From positions 141,092,263 to 141,156,262 of the forward strand of contig NC_089221.1 in the NCBI RefSeq assembly GCF_963924675.1: DNA of 64,000 nucleotides. The letters are read 5' to 3'. Each line of letters starts with the position of its first letter. Position 1 is the stretch's first letter. Of the stretch, positions 38,241 to 49,787 are shown one piece after another. This DNA is from Phocoena phocoena (lineage: Eukaryota > Chordata > Mammalia > Artiodactyla > Phocoenidae). Both the position numbers and the translations under genes were made by a program. The notes under the pieces are model-generated. The model saw nothing but the letters and a program-made list of their open reading frames with translations. It had not been told where the DNA came from and made no database searches.

Positions 38241-39452
38241 GTGAAAAAGTCTGTAACAAAAGGTAAGTACCTATAGGAAAGGAATAAATCCCACTAGTAA
38301 AGGCAAACATACAGTAAAGGCTAGGACAACCACTTAGATAGGCTAGTATGAAGATTGAAAGACAAAATAAAAAACAACCCATAAAATCAACTATAACTAA
38401 AATAATCACTAAAGAGATAAACATGAAATTGTAAAATATGACATCAAAAACACAAAATGTGGGGGAAGGGGTAAACAGATCTTTTAGAACGTGCTTAAAC
38501 TTAAATGATTATTCAGCTTAAATCAAGTAGCTATAGTCATATGTCAACATATACTAACCCCATGGTAACCACAAATCAAAATGCCACATCACAAAAACTA
38601 GAGAGAAAGGAACACAAGCATACCAATAAAGAAAATCATCAAACCAGAAGAAATTAAAAAATAACAGATAAGAACTACAAAAACAACCAGAAAACAAGTA
38701 ACAAAATGGCAAAAAGTACATACCTATCAATAATTATTTAAAATGCCAATGGACTAAATGCTCCAATCAAAAGACATAGCGTGGCTGATTGGATTAAAAA
38801 AAAAAGACCCATTTAAATGGTGCTTATAAGAGACTCACTTTAGAGCTAAAGACACAGACTGAAAATGAGGAGATGGAAAAAGATATTTCATGCAAATGGA
38901 AACAACAGGAAATCAGGGGTAGCAATACTCAAATCAGACAAAATAGACTTTAAAACAAAGTCTGTGACAAAGAAGGGCATTACATAATGGCATAGGGATC
39001 AATACAAGAAGAGGATATTATACTTATTAACATATATGCACCCAATACAGGAGCACCTAAAATATATAAAGTAAATATTAACAGACGTGAAGGGAGAAAT
39101 TGACAATTATATAATAATAGCATGGGACTTTAACATCCCACATACATCAATGGACAGAGCATCCTGAAAGAACATCAGTAAGGTGACAGTGGTCTTATAT
39201 TGACACATTAGACCAGTTGTACTGAATAGATATCTATAGGACATTCCACCCCAAACCACCAGAATACATATTCTTTGCAAGTGCATGTGGAAAGTTCTCC
39301 AGGATAGATCGCATGCTAGGCCACAAAACAACTCTCATCAATTTTAAGAGGACAGAAATGATATCAAGCATTTTTTTCCCCAAACTACAACAGTATGAAA
39401 CTAGAAATCAATTACAAGAAGAAAAATGGGAAAACACAAACCCGTGGAAAGC

Positions 39453-39539
39453 TGTGTTTCCATTTTCATTTGTCTCGAGGTATTTTCTGATTTGCTCTTT
39501 GATGTCTTCGTTGACCCACTGGTTATTTTAGTGGTATAC
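39453..39539 (-). repeat. Inverted ORF2 segment inside the older L1
   Basis: Inside plus-strand ORF2, this block reads as the reverse complement of ORF2: tcgaggtattttctgatttg and cttcgttgacccactgg equal the complement of the region around 51480-51570 of the younger L1. On the right, ORF2 resumes at tgataaacctatagcc, about 250 bp further on in L1 coordinates. Confidence 0.85.
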
Positions 39540-41365
39540 TGATAAACCTATAGCCAGGTTCATCAAGAAAAAAAGAGAGGACCCAAATAAGCAAAATAAG
39601 AAATGAAAGAGGAGAAATAGCAACCATTATCACAGAAATACAAAAAAAAAAAAGAAAATACTGCAAGCAGTTATATACCAACAAAGTGAACAACCTAGAA
39701 AAAAAAGACAAATTTCTAGAAACATACAAACTTCTAGGACTGAATCAGGAAGAAATAGCATCCTGAAGAGACCAATCACTAGTAGTGAAATTGAATCTGA
39801 AAAAAAAAAAACCTACCAGCAAACAAAAGTCTAGGACCAGACAGCTCTACAGGGGAATTCTATCAAACATATAAACAAGAGCTAAAAAAAAAACAACATA
39901 AAAAACCTATACTTCTCTAACTATTCCAAAAACTGAAGAGGAGGGAACACTCCCAAACTCATTCTGCAAGGCCATCACTACCCTCATACCGAAACCAGAC
40001 AAAGACACTACAAAAAAAGAAAATTACAGGCCAATGTCACTGATTAATATAGAAGTAAAAATCCTCAACAAGGTATTAGCAAACCAAATTCAGCAGTGTA
40101 TAAAAAGGATCATACACCATGATCAAGTGGGATTTGTTCCACAGATGCAAGGATGTTCAATACACACAAATCAATCAGTGTAATATACCACATTAATAAA
40201 AAGGATAAATATCACAAGATCATCTTAAAAGATGCAGAAAAAGCATTTGACAAGTTCAACATCCATTATGATAAAAACTTTCATCAAAGTGGGTACAGAG
40301 GGAACATGTGAATATAATAAAGGCCATTTATGACAAACCACAGCTAACATCATACTCAGTGGTGAAAAGCTGAAAGCTTTTCCTTTAAAATCAGGAACAA
40401 GACAGGATGCCCACTAATACCACTTCTATTTAACACAGTATTGCAAGTCGTAGCCACAGCAGTCATGCAAAAGAAGAGTTAAATAAAAGACATTCATATT
40501 GCAAGAAAAGAAGTAAAACTGTTAACTATTTACAGATGATTTGATACTACATATAGAAAACCCTAAAGTCTCCATCAAAAAGCTATTAGAACTAATAAAT
40601 GAATTCAGTAAAGTGGCAGGATACAAGATTAATATAAAGAAATCTATTGCTTTCTACAGACTAACGATAAACTACCAGAAAGAGAAAGAGAGAAAGCAAT
40701 CCTGTTTAATATTGCATCGAAAAGAATAAAATACCTAGGAATAAACCAAGGAGGTGAAATCTATAAAATATTGATAAAGGGAATTTGACATGATACAAAG
40801 AAATGGAAAGATATCCCATGCTCTTGGATTTAAAGAATTAATATTGTTAAAATGTCCATATACCCAAAGCAATCTACAGATTTAATGCACTCCCTATCAA
40901 AGTACTCATGATATTTTTCACATAATTAGAATGAATCATCCTAAAATTTATTTAGACCCACAAAAGACTCTGAATTGCCAAAGAAATCTAAAAAAAAAAG
41001 CAAAGCTGGAGGTATCATGGTCCCTGACTTCACACTGTACTACAAACCTACAGTAATCAAAACAGCATGGTACTGGTACCAAAAAAAAGGTACATAAGTC
41101 AATGGAACAGAATAGGGAACCCAGGAAAAACTCCACATACTCACAGTTAATTAATCTATGACAAAGGAGGCAAGAATAGAAAATGGAGAAAGACAGTCTC
41201 TTCCATAAGTGGTGCTGGGAAAACTGGATAGCTACATGTAAAGAATGAAATTAGAACATTTACTCACATCATGTGTAAAAACAAAACTCAAAATGGATTA
41301 AAGACCTAAATGTAAGACCTGAAACCATAAAATTCCTAGGAGAGAACATAGGTCGACCACTTTTT

Positions 41366-41580
41366 TTTGTTTTTTTTTTTTTTTTTTGCAGTACACAGGC
41401 CTCTCACTGTTGTGGCCTCTCCTGTTGCGGAACACAGGCTCCGGACGCGCAGGCTCAGCAGCCGTGGCTCACGGGCCCAGCCGCTCTGCAGCATGTGGGA
41501 TCTTCCCGGACCGGGGCACAAACCCATATCCCTTGCATCGGCAGGCGGACTCTCAACCACTGCGCCACCAGGGGAGCCCA
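41366..41580 (-). mobile_element. CHR-type SINE (copy 6), inside an L1
   Basis: T-run, then gcagtacacaggcctctcac, ending ccaccaggggagccca. TSD of 15 bp with one mismatch, ggt(c/a)gaccacttttt, at 41351-41365 and 41581-41595, which lies in ORF2 of the older L1. The insertion therefore post-dates that L1. Confidence 0.95.
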
Positions 41581-42074
41581 GGTAGACCACTTTTTGACAT
41601 AAATCATAGCAATATTTTTTAGCAACATTAATAAGCCATAAAAAAGAATGAAAGTCTGCTATTTTGCAACAACATGGATGGACCTAGAGGATATTATGCT
41701 TAGTGAAATAAGTCGGAGAAAGACAAATATCGTATGTTATCACTTCCATGTGGAATCTAAAAGATATAACAAAGATAGAACATAACAAAACAGAAGGAGA
41801 CTCGTAGAGAACTAGTGGTTACCAGTGAGAGAGGGAAGGGGAGGGGGCAAGACAGGGGTACGGGATTAAGAGATACAAACTACTGTGTATAAAACAAATA
41901 AGAAAGAAAGGCATACTGTACAGCACAGGAAAATATAGTCATTATTTTGTAATAATTTTAAATAGGGTATAGTCTAAAAATATTGAACCACTATGTTGTA
42001 CACCTGAAACTAATGTCATACTGTAAATTTAAGTAAATTATACTTCAGTAAAAAAATTTTAATAATATTAGTGC

Positions 42075-42375
42075 TGGCCATTTTGGCAACCTCTATCTCA
42101 GTTAAATGTCATCCATCTATTTGTGCGTTCAACAAGTATCTATTGACTTACTATGTGAAGGCATTTTTCTAGGCTCTAGCTTTATAGCAGCGAAAAAGTA
42201 ATCAGAAATATCTATTTGCATAGAACTTACATTTCAGTGAGGGTGGAGAGTTGATAAACACAGTATACAAGTACAAAATATAGAGTGTCAGACGGTAGTC
42301 AGTGCTAAGGAGAGAAATAAAGCAAGGCAATGGGATAAAGATGTCAGGGACATTGCACTGCAATGTTAAATAATA
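42075..42375 (+). repeat. Old mammalian interspersed repeat, left part
   Basis: Reads in the order of a widespread old mammalian repeat: ttcaacaagtatctattgac ttactatgtg, ttttctaggctctag, acttacatttcagtg, agtgctaaggagagaaataaagc, ctgcaatgttaaata. The same text continues at 42956-43290 and 45341-45600, so one ancient repeat has been split by two later insertions. I am not certain of its library name. Confidence 0.6.
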
Positions 42376-42955
42376 CGATGAGTTCATTTTCTACTGCTGT
42401 ATAAAAACTTACTACAAATTTATTGACTTAAAGAAACCCCTATTTATTATCTCAGAGTTTCTGTGTGTAAGGAGCCCAGGCATGGCTTAGCAGGGTCCAC
42501 TGCTAAGGATCTCACAAGGCTGAAACCAAGTTGTTAGCTGGGCCTCAGTCTCATCTGAAAGCTTAACTAGGTAACAATGTAAAATTTATTTCCTTGAAGC
42601 TGTAGAATTCATTGTAATTTGCTCCTTCAAAGCCAGCAAATGGAAACAGACAAGAGTCTCTGTTGCTAAGAGTCTCTAACTGTGGACAAGGCCTAGGCCT
42701 TTTTAAAAATGTCACCTGTTTAGTTCAGGTTCAGCCATGATTATCCATTTTGGCTACCGTGGAATCAGCTGATTAGGGAAATTACATCAGCATAATCCCT
42801 CTTTTTTTTTTTTTCTACAATATAGCATGACATAATAACAGGAAGACTATCCCATCACCTATGCCATATTCTGTAGGTTAGAAGCAGATCACAGGTCCAT
42901 CCACACTCAAGGCAAGTGGTTGTACAGGGACATGATCACCCTTGATGTGCCACCA
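42376..42955 (-). mobile_element. MLT1-like LTR inserted into an older repeat
   Basis: Reverse-oriented MaLR-type LTR text: ttctactgctgtataaaaac, cttactacaaatttattgac, ggatctcacaaggctgaaacc, gcagatcacaggtcc, cactcaaggcaag. The surrounding older repeat stops at 42375 and resumes at about 42956 (ggtggtcagcgaaggtctct), so this LTR is a clean insertion. No internal retroviral sequence. Confidence 0.65.
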
Positions 42956-43290
42956 CTGGTGGTCAGCGAAGGTCTCTAAGAAGATAATGTTTGAGCTAAT
43001 ACTTGGAAAAGAGGGATAGAGACATGTGGATATCTGAAGGAGGGAGATTATAGACATCAGGAACAGTATAAAGTTCTTGAGGCTGGAGCTTCCCCATGCA
43101 GTTAAAACAGCAAGAGGACAAGGTGGCTAGCTCAGAGTGAGTGAAAGGATACATAGGAGGGATTGATTTAAAGTGATAATAGAGGGAAGATCAGGCAGGG
43201 CTTTTGTAAGGATTTTGGCTTTTGCTCTATGGGAGAAAGGAATCCATCAAAGCTTCTTAGTTCAGGGGTGACAAGATCTATCTTACCATT
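42956..43290 (+). repeat. Old interspersed repeat, middle part
   Basis: Continuation of the repeat from 42075: aaggtctctaagaagataatgtttgag, gtggatatctgaaggaggg, gattttggcttttgctct, ggggtgacaagatctatctt (read in parts). The last 13 bases (43278-43290) are the left copy of the target duplication of the 2.04-kb insertion. Confidence 0.6.
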
Positions 43291-43818
43291 ACGTGTACCC
43301 CAAAGTTCATAGCAGCATTATTTACAATTGCCAAGATATGGAAGCAACCTAAGTGTCTACCAACAAACATAAAGAAGTGGTATATATATAGAGTGGAATA
43401 CCACTCGGCCATAAAAAGGAATTAAATTTTGCCATTTGCAATGACATGGAGGAACTTGAAGGGTATTATGCTAAGTGAAATAAGTCAGGCAGAGAAAGAC
43501 AAATAGTGTATGATATCACATATATGTGGGATCTAAAAAATACGACAAACTAATGAATATAATGAAAAAATAAAGACTCACAGATATAGAGAACAAACTA
43601 GTGATTTACCAGTGAAGAGAGAGAGCAGGGGAAGGGCAATATAGGGATAGGGGATAAAGCAGTACAAACTATTAAGTGTCAAATAAGCTACACAGTTATA
43701 TTATACAACACAGTGAATATATAACGAATATTTTATAATAAATATAAATGGATTATAATCTTTAAAAATTGTTACTCACTATATTGTACACCTGTAACTT
43801 ATTTAAAAAAAAAAAAAA
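43291..43818 (+). mobile_element. 5'-truncated L1 3' end (transduction source part)
   Basis: Plus-strand L1 text from the end of ORF2 (ttcatagcagcattatttac, cggccataaaaaggaatt, gctaagtgaaataagtc) to the 3' end (gtacacctgtaactt) and an A-run at 43805-43818. There is no coding capacity. Confidence 0.88.
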
Positions 43819-44464
43819 GAAATACATCTGAAACTCCATGGCTGGCAGGTGCCTTATATCTTTGAATAAATGTCTGTCTGATGCACCCAAAGTCATATAT
43901 GTACATTGGAAAGCTCATATGTGCCAGTTCCCTGCTACTGTCAAGGAGAAAATATTCCAGATATGAATCAAGGGGCTCTGTACCTTTCCTTCCTGAATTC
44001 TCTCCTGCAGAATATGGAGCCTATGTTGGTGGCTACTCAGAGTCCTCTGTTCATTTGCATTTGGAAGGGTCTTAACTGACTACATCTATTTGGTCACCTC
44101 TGAGCAAAACTGAACCTAGCTAACCAAGGATCTCCGTGCAGCTTCTGATGTTGTTGCCAAGTCTCACAAGCCTTCAGTTCCCTGGTGTTAATCCTGCATC
44201 CTGGATGCCCTTCTCACCAGTCTTCCTCTCATAGGTTTGGGGGCAGTTGCTTGCTGCCTCGTCCCATCTACCAAGCTCTTCCCCACTCCCAGCCCCCCAC
44301 AGTGATGAGATCCTTACATTCACCGTCAAGCTGTCTCCCACCCACTTCCTTTTTCCTTTGACAGGTGGATGGCACTTCTCCCTCCAGGAGAAAAGGAAAA
44401 GAAAGCACAGGTGCACATTCCTGCTTTGTAGAGTGGTGTGTAGGGCAGCCCGGTGCCCTAGTAG

Positions 44465-44820
44465 GGGCTAGGAATCAGGAAACTATGGGGCTCTAATGGC
44501 AGCTCTTTGCCACCTCACCTGGGGGGATCCTGGGCATGTCACATACCTCTCTACCCTCTGTTTCTTCCTGCAGAAAAGGAGGGCAAACCCTCCCTTAAAT
44601 AAGACAATCCTTTCCAAGGATCCAGCCATGGAGGGCACAAAGCGAACACTCAGCAAATGTGGGTTTCCTTCTGTGGGATATTTTACACACACCGTGATCC
44701 TAGCGAAGGGCATCACTAAGTGTATTTCACATAGGAGGAAGCTGATCTGGGGGCAGATGACCTGAATTACTCAGAATCATGCAGCAGAAAGGCCAGAATT
44801 TAAACTCAGGTCTGCTTGGC
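44465..44820. repeat. Two MIR relics in the transduced segment
   Basis: Plus-oriented MIR text at about 44465-44600 (gatcctgggcatgtcacatacctctct) and reverse-oriented text at about 44700-44815 (actcagaatcatgcagcag, gccagaatttaaactcagg). Their presence inside a younger insertion implies that this piece was copied from elsewhere in the genome. Bases 43819-44464 show no nameable repeat. Confidence 0.55.
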
Positions 44821-44954
44821 TCCAAACCGCACCCTCCCTCTGCTCTGCCCCACCTTCCTCCAAGACCTTCATCCTTCTCATGTTCTCTCTTTCTTCACTG
44901 CTTTCTTTCCTTCTTCCTATAATATACTCAGGGCTGTGCCATTATTAGAAATAA

Positions 44955-45325
44955 AAACCCACAGTCAGGACATTCTGACACATGCTACAACATAAATGAA
45001 CCTTGAGGACATTATGCTAAGTGAAAGAAGCCAGTCACAAAAGGACCAATACTGTCCCCCTTACATGAGGTTCCTAGAATAGTCAAATTCACAGAAGTTG
45101 CATAGAGGGGGAAATGGGGAGTGAGTTTTAATGGATACAGAGTTTCAGTTTGGGAAGATGAAAAGAGCTCTGTAGATGGATGGTGATGAGGGTTGCACAA
45201 CCATGTGAATGCGCTTACTGACGTTTAACTCTACAGTTCAAAATGATTAAAATGGTAAATTTTATGTTATGCATATTTAATCACAATAAAAAATGAAATA
45301 AAAACAAATACACTAAAAAAAAATA
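44955..45325 (+). mobile_element. Old L1M 3' end
   Basis: Landmarks in order: gacacatgctacaacataaatg, gaaccttgaggacattatgc, taagtgaaagaagccagtcac, ggatggtgatgagggttgcac aacc, and a cacaataaaa end. It is an L1MB/MC-type 3'UTR, older than the L1 at 43.3 kb. Confidence 0.8.
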
Positions 45326-45340
45326 ACCTATCTTACCATT

Positions 45341-45600
45341 TTAGGAATATCATTCTGTCTGTCAGTAGACGATAAGTGGTAGGGATAATGAGTGAAAGCA
45401 AACAGGTCATGTAAAGGCCATTATAAGACAGGCATACACCACGGTAGTAGTGGTAGAGGTGATGATAACTGTTAATTTCTGATACATTTTGAAGGAGAAT
45501 ACGACAGTATTTATGAAGTGGTTGGATGTAGGAGATGAAAGAAATAAAGGAATTAGAGATGACGACAAGGTTTTTGCATAAACCCTCTGCTGCAACTATT
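45341..45600 (+). repeat. Old interspersed repeat, right part
   Basis: Resumes the host repeat after the 2.04-kb insertion: taggaatatcattctgtctg, ggcatacaccacggtagtag, atacattttgaaggagaat, gacaaggtttttgc. Supports the reading that 43291-45327 is an insertion. Confidence 0.6.
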
Positions 45601-46255
45601 TTGCTTAATTAATTCTGAACATATCATGGTATATGCTATCAACGTGACGTCATTTATGATGTTAACTTTGATTACCTGGCCAAGTTAGTGTCAGCCAGGT
45701 TTCTCTACTATAAAACTACTTTCTTTCCCTCCTTCCCATACTCTACTCTTTGGAAGCATGTTACTAAGTACAGCTCACAATCAAGGAGTGGAGAATTAAG
45801 GTCTGCCTCATTTGGGAATAGAGAAGGGGGAAGGATTTCTTCTCACAAGACATTTATCTGCATCCTCCATTTGTCCATCCAATCCTTGATTTGTATTTGT
45901 GTTGATAGTTATTTTATGCTTTGTATACCTCATACACTTCGCAAATGAAGTGAATTTTATGCTTTATGGTCCGGTACTACATTATTGATTTTGTTGCTCA
46001 GAATGTCCCTGCTTTAGCTATTGAGAGAGATTTCAGGTTTACTCCTGTCTGACCCTAGTCATTTTGGTTTTTGAGCACTTTCTTACTTTTGGGAATTATA
46101 AGATACTTCAGGCTTATCCTATATATTCCTTGTCTTAGCTCTAGAATTAGCTATTTCTCCAGGGAATTCTAGGTGTTTTTATTGGAAAGTGGTATTAGAA
46201 ATGAAGATACCTAGCACTGGCTGCTGGATGTGCTTATTGCAAGACATCACTGTTC
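45601..46255. repeat. Old mammalian repeat, family not named
   Basis: Recognisable as a recurrent mammalian repeat from phrases such as gtgtcagccaggtttctcta, ttgattttgttgctcagaat, ttttgagcactttcttactt and ctagaattagctatttctcc, followed by ttattggaaagtggtat. I cannot assign the library name with confidence. Confidence 0.5.
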
Positions 46256-46259
46256 TTAA

Positions 46260-46645
46260 CAGGAATATATTTTAAAATGGATCACATGTCCACTTACAGT
46301 GGATTAATTAAATATATATGATGAATCCATATACAATGAAATACTATGCAATCATAAAAATAAGAAAGCACTATGTTGATATGAAATAAACTTCAGCATA
46401 CAGCATAACATAAAAAGAAAAGCAGTGTGCACGTTACTTATGTGCATGTATGCTAATATTTGCATAAGAGTAAAGAATGATTAGGTATGTGTCCATACAC
46501 ATACAATATCTCTAGGAAGGTACACATGAAATTGCTACAAGTAAACTTGGAAACTATGGGGTGATAAGAGAGGGAGAATTTTTACTTTATATACACTTTT
46601 ATACCTTTTGAAATTTTAAAACCTGTTACCCATTCAAAATATCCT
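46260..46645 (+). mobile_element. Old L1 (L1M) 3' fragment
   Basis: Phrases in order fit old L1M 3' ends: ggattaattaaatatatatg, aatactatgcaatcat, aaagcagtgtgcacg, ctctaggaaggtacacatg, ttataccttttgaaattt. Heavily diverged and non-coding. Confidence 0.65.
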
Positions 46646-47837
46646 GACTGTACCACAAACATGGAACACATATTTTAGATATGGCTATGTACATACCAAG
46701 ATAATAGGTAAATAAGAAGGGACAAAATCATGATATACCACACATCTTTCTTGATTATTGTTATTATCTCTCCAACTAGGTTGTACATTTTTTTATGGCA
46801 TGGGCTTCCTCAATTAGTTTTTTAATGTACATCTCAATTCCCTCCTTCTATATCACATCTTCTGTGAAACAAGCCAAATTAATTATCTCATCTACAGTAG
46901 GCAATACATTTTTTTCTTTTATTTAACATTATAAGGAAGTGTGAAGATTCCTTTAGAAAATTATGTCCTTTCATTGGCATAAATTTTAACTGCCCAGAAG
47001 GATCTTATCTGGAACAAAAACATCAGAGAAAATTATGAACACACAGATATGAGGGTGCCCGAGGCATGTAAACTAGTGATATGGAGAACCACACTGGATG
47101 TAAGAACACAGATCATCCACAAGGGAGCTGTGGCTTGCAGTAATGTAGTTTGGGGTTGGCAGCCAAATATCTCCTAAGAAGGATCTCAGATCCTGGAAAA
47201 CTTTGTGATGTTTTCATTAAAGAAGAAACTACGCCTCTAAAATGGGTTATAGTGAATGAAAGCCAAGAAAAGAAGAATTTTAAAAGCTGAAAGCATCCAA
47301 GCCCTCTTCCTAGAAAGCTGCTGCTCAAGTCTTCAGAATCTAGTGTGCTGTCACGTGCCTCAGAGAGTTGCCAATTCCACTTAAAGCTGTCTGTGTGTTT
47401 TTTTTTTCCTTGAGCTCTGATCACACCGTACTGTGATTTATCTCTCTATATAACCGTGTCCTTGTCAAACTAAAACTCCTAAATGTCAGGGGCTACACTA
47501 GATCTCCTGTTACAGAATTAAGGCTTAGCACATGACTCTCAACATTCTCTAAAAATAATGAAGAGTGAAGAAATTTAAAAAGGAGATAAGATATGCAATT
47601 TTGAACACAAACATCAGCTTTGGGAAGAAAAACCTTTGAGAATGTATATTAATGAGTTAAAAAAAACATACAAAAGATAAAAGACAAGAGGACAAAGCAG
47701 AAGTATTGAAAAACAAGGAAAGTTTAAGAGAAAATGATACAGAAAAGTAAGTGGCAGAGACAAAAAATGAAGGAATTAATTGTGTAGGAAGTGCTAAGAT
47801 GTTATTACTAATTATTTTGCAATTCCCTTCCTTATTT
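46646..47837. other. Unrecognised non-coding sequence
   Basis: No nameable repeat or gene. The 103-codon minus frame at 47113-47424 has no recognisable domain. Ends at the left target duplication of the next L1. Confidence 0.5.
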
Positions 47838-47849
47838 AAGAATAATCAA

Positions 47850-49787
47850 GGAGAGAGGGGGAAGATGATGGAAGAGTAAGACATGGAGATCACCTTCCTC
47901 CCCACAGATATATCAGAAATACATCTACGTCTGGAACAACTCCTACAGAACACCTACTGAACGCTGGCAGAAGGCCTCAGACCTCCCAAAAGGCAAGAAA
48001 CTCCCCCACGTACCTGGGTAGGGCAAAAGAAAACAGAATAAAGACAGACAAAAGAATAGGGACGGGACCTGCATCAGTGGGAGGGAGCTGTGAAGGAGGA
48101 AAGGTTTCCACACAGTAGGAAGCCCCTTCGCGGGTGGAGACTGTGGGTGGCGGAGGTGGGGGAGCTTCGGAGCCGCGGAAGAGACCACAGCCACAGGGGT
48201 GCAGAGGGCAAAGCGGTGAGATTCCTGCACAGAGGATCGCTGCCGACCAGCACTCACCAGCCCAACAGGCTTGTCTGCTCACCCGCCGGGGTGGGCGGGG
48301 CTGGGAGCTGAGGCTTGGGCTTCCGTCGGATCTCAGGGAGAGGACTGGGGGTCCTCTGAAGGGGTTAGTACACCACAGCTAGCCGGGAGGGAGTCCGGGA
48401 AAAAATTCTGGACCTGCCCAAGAGACAAGACTTTTTCTCCCCTCTTTGTTTGCTGGTGTGCGAGGAGAGGGGATTAAAAGCGCCGATTCAAGGAGCTCCA
48501 GAGACGAGCGTGAGCCACGGCTATCAGCGCAGACCCCAGAAACAGGCATGAGACGCTAAGGCTGCTGCTGCTGCCACTAAGAAGCCTGTGTGCGAACACA
48601 GGTCACTCTCCACACCTCCCTTTCGGGGAAGCTGTGCAGCCCGCTACTGCTAGGGTCCCAGGATCCAGGGACACTCCCCCGGGAGAATACACGGCGCACC
48701 TGAGGCTGGTACAACGTCACGCCGGCCTCTGAGGCTGCAGGCTTGCCCCGCATCCACACCCCTTCCTCCACCCGGCCTGAGTGAGCCAGAGTCCCCTACT
48801 CAGCTGCTCCTTTAACCCCGTACTGTCTGAGTGGAGAATAGAAGCCCTCCGGCCACCTACATGCAGAGGTGGGGCCAAATCCAAAGCTGAGCACCAGGAG
48901 CTGTACGAACAAAGAAGAGAAAGGGAAATCTCTCCCAGAAGCCTCAGGAGCAGCGGATTTAATCTCCACAATCAACTTGATGTACCCTGCATCTGTGGAA
49001 TACCTGAATAGACAACGAATCATCCCCAATTGAGGAGGTGGACTCTGAGAGCAAGATTTATTATTTTTTCCCCTTTTCCTCTTTTTGTGTGTATGTGTAT
49101 GCTTCTGTGTAAGATTTTGTCTGTATAGCTTTGCTTTCACCATTTGTCCTAGGATTCTATCTGTTCTTCTTTTGTTTTTCACTTTTTAAATAAAATTTTT
49201 TCTTAATAATTATTTTTATTTTAATAACTTTATTTTATCTTACTTTATTTTATTCTCTTTCTTTATTTCTTTCTACTTTTTCTCCCTTTTATTCTGAGCC
49301 GTGTGGATGAAAGGCTCTTGGTGCTGCAGCCAGCAGTCAGTGCTGTGCCTCTGAGGGGGAAGAGCTAACTTTAGGAAATTGGTCCACAAGAGACCTCCAG
49401 CTCCACATAATATCAAATGCAACCAGAGATCTCCATCTCAACACCAGCACCCAGCTTCACTCAACGACCAGCAAGCTACAGTGCTGGACACCCTATACCA
49501 AACAACTAGCAAGACAGGTACACAACCCCACCGATTAGCAGAGAGGCTGCCTAAAATCATAAAAAGTCCACAGACACCCCAAAACACACCACCAGACGTT
49601 GACCTGCCCACCAGAAAGACAAGATCCAGCCTCATCCACAAGAACACAGGCACTAGTCCCCTCCACCAGGAAGCATACACAAGCCACTGAACCAACTTTA
49701 GCCACTGGGGACAGACACCAAAAACAACAGGAACTACGAACCTGCAGCCTGCAAAAAGGAGACCCCGAACAAAGTAAGATAAGCAAA
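47850..49787 (+). promoter_or_regulatory. L1 5'UTR (internal promoter region)
   Basis: Begins gagagagggggaagatgatgg (read in parts) and includes a GC/CpG-rich block at about 48110-48330 and then pyrimidine-rich sequence. In mammals the L1 5'UTR holds an internal RNA polymerase II promoter; activity of this copy cannot be judged. The frames at 47943-49695 on both strands are not genes. An open frame at 49379-49690 lies just ahead of ORF1. Confidence 0.75.

Larger units (their letters stand above)
38720..41640 (+). pseudogene. L1 ORF2 pseudogene (older L1)
   Basis: Segments of ORF2 are present in order: the early part (aaatgccaatggactaaatgctcc at 38741, equal to the N-terminal NVNGLNAP region), the endonuclease middle (atatgcacccaatac), RT (cagatgatttgatact near 40535, the FADD equivalent) and the C-terminal region. 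Reading frames are broken throughout. An 87-bp inverted block at 39453-39539 and a SINE further disrupt it. Confidence 0.8.
36190..42060 (+). mobile_element. Older near-full-length LINE-1, rearranged
   Basis: Plus-strand L1. The 5'UTR starts near 36197 (cacgatcaagttggtggagtg) and is GC-rich to about 37300. Degenerate ORF1 covers about 37310-38240 and degenerate ORF2 about 38720-41640, followed by a 3'UTR ending near 42060. Interior events: a local inversion at 39453-39539 with deletion of about 250 bp; a SINE at 41366-41580; and a deletion near 41634 of roughly 0.7 kb joining late ORF2 to the 3'UTR. The many stops and frameshifts mark an old, inactive copy. No target-site duplication was found. 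Confidence 0.88.
43291..45327 (+). mobile_element. 2.04-kb insertion: L1 with probable 3' transduction
   Basis: Flanked by an exact 13-bp direct repeat ctatcttaccatt (43278-43290 and 45328-45340), and the host repeat continues smoothly across it. Contents in order: 5'-truncated L1 3' end (43291-43804) with its own A-run (43805-43818); about 1.14 kb of other genomic text including MIR-like pieces; an older L1M 3' end (about 44955-45325) with aataaa signals at 45285 and 45297; and a terminal A-rich stretch. The order matches an L1 transcript that read past its own poly(A) site and used the next one downstream. Confidence 0.75.

Noticed and set aside
47977..48382. CpG-containing block as a gene promoter
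   Set aside because: It is the 5'UTR of the 7-kb L1; no transcript unit other than L1 is visible downstream.
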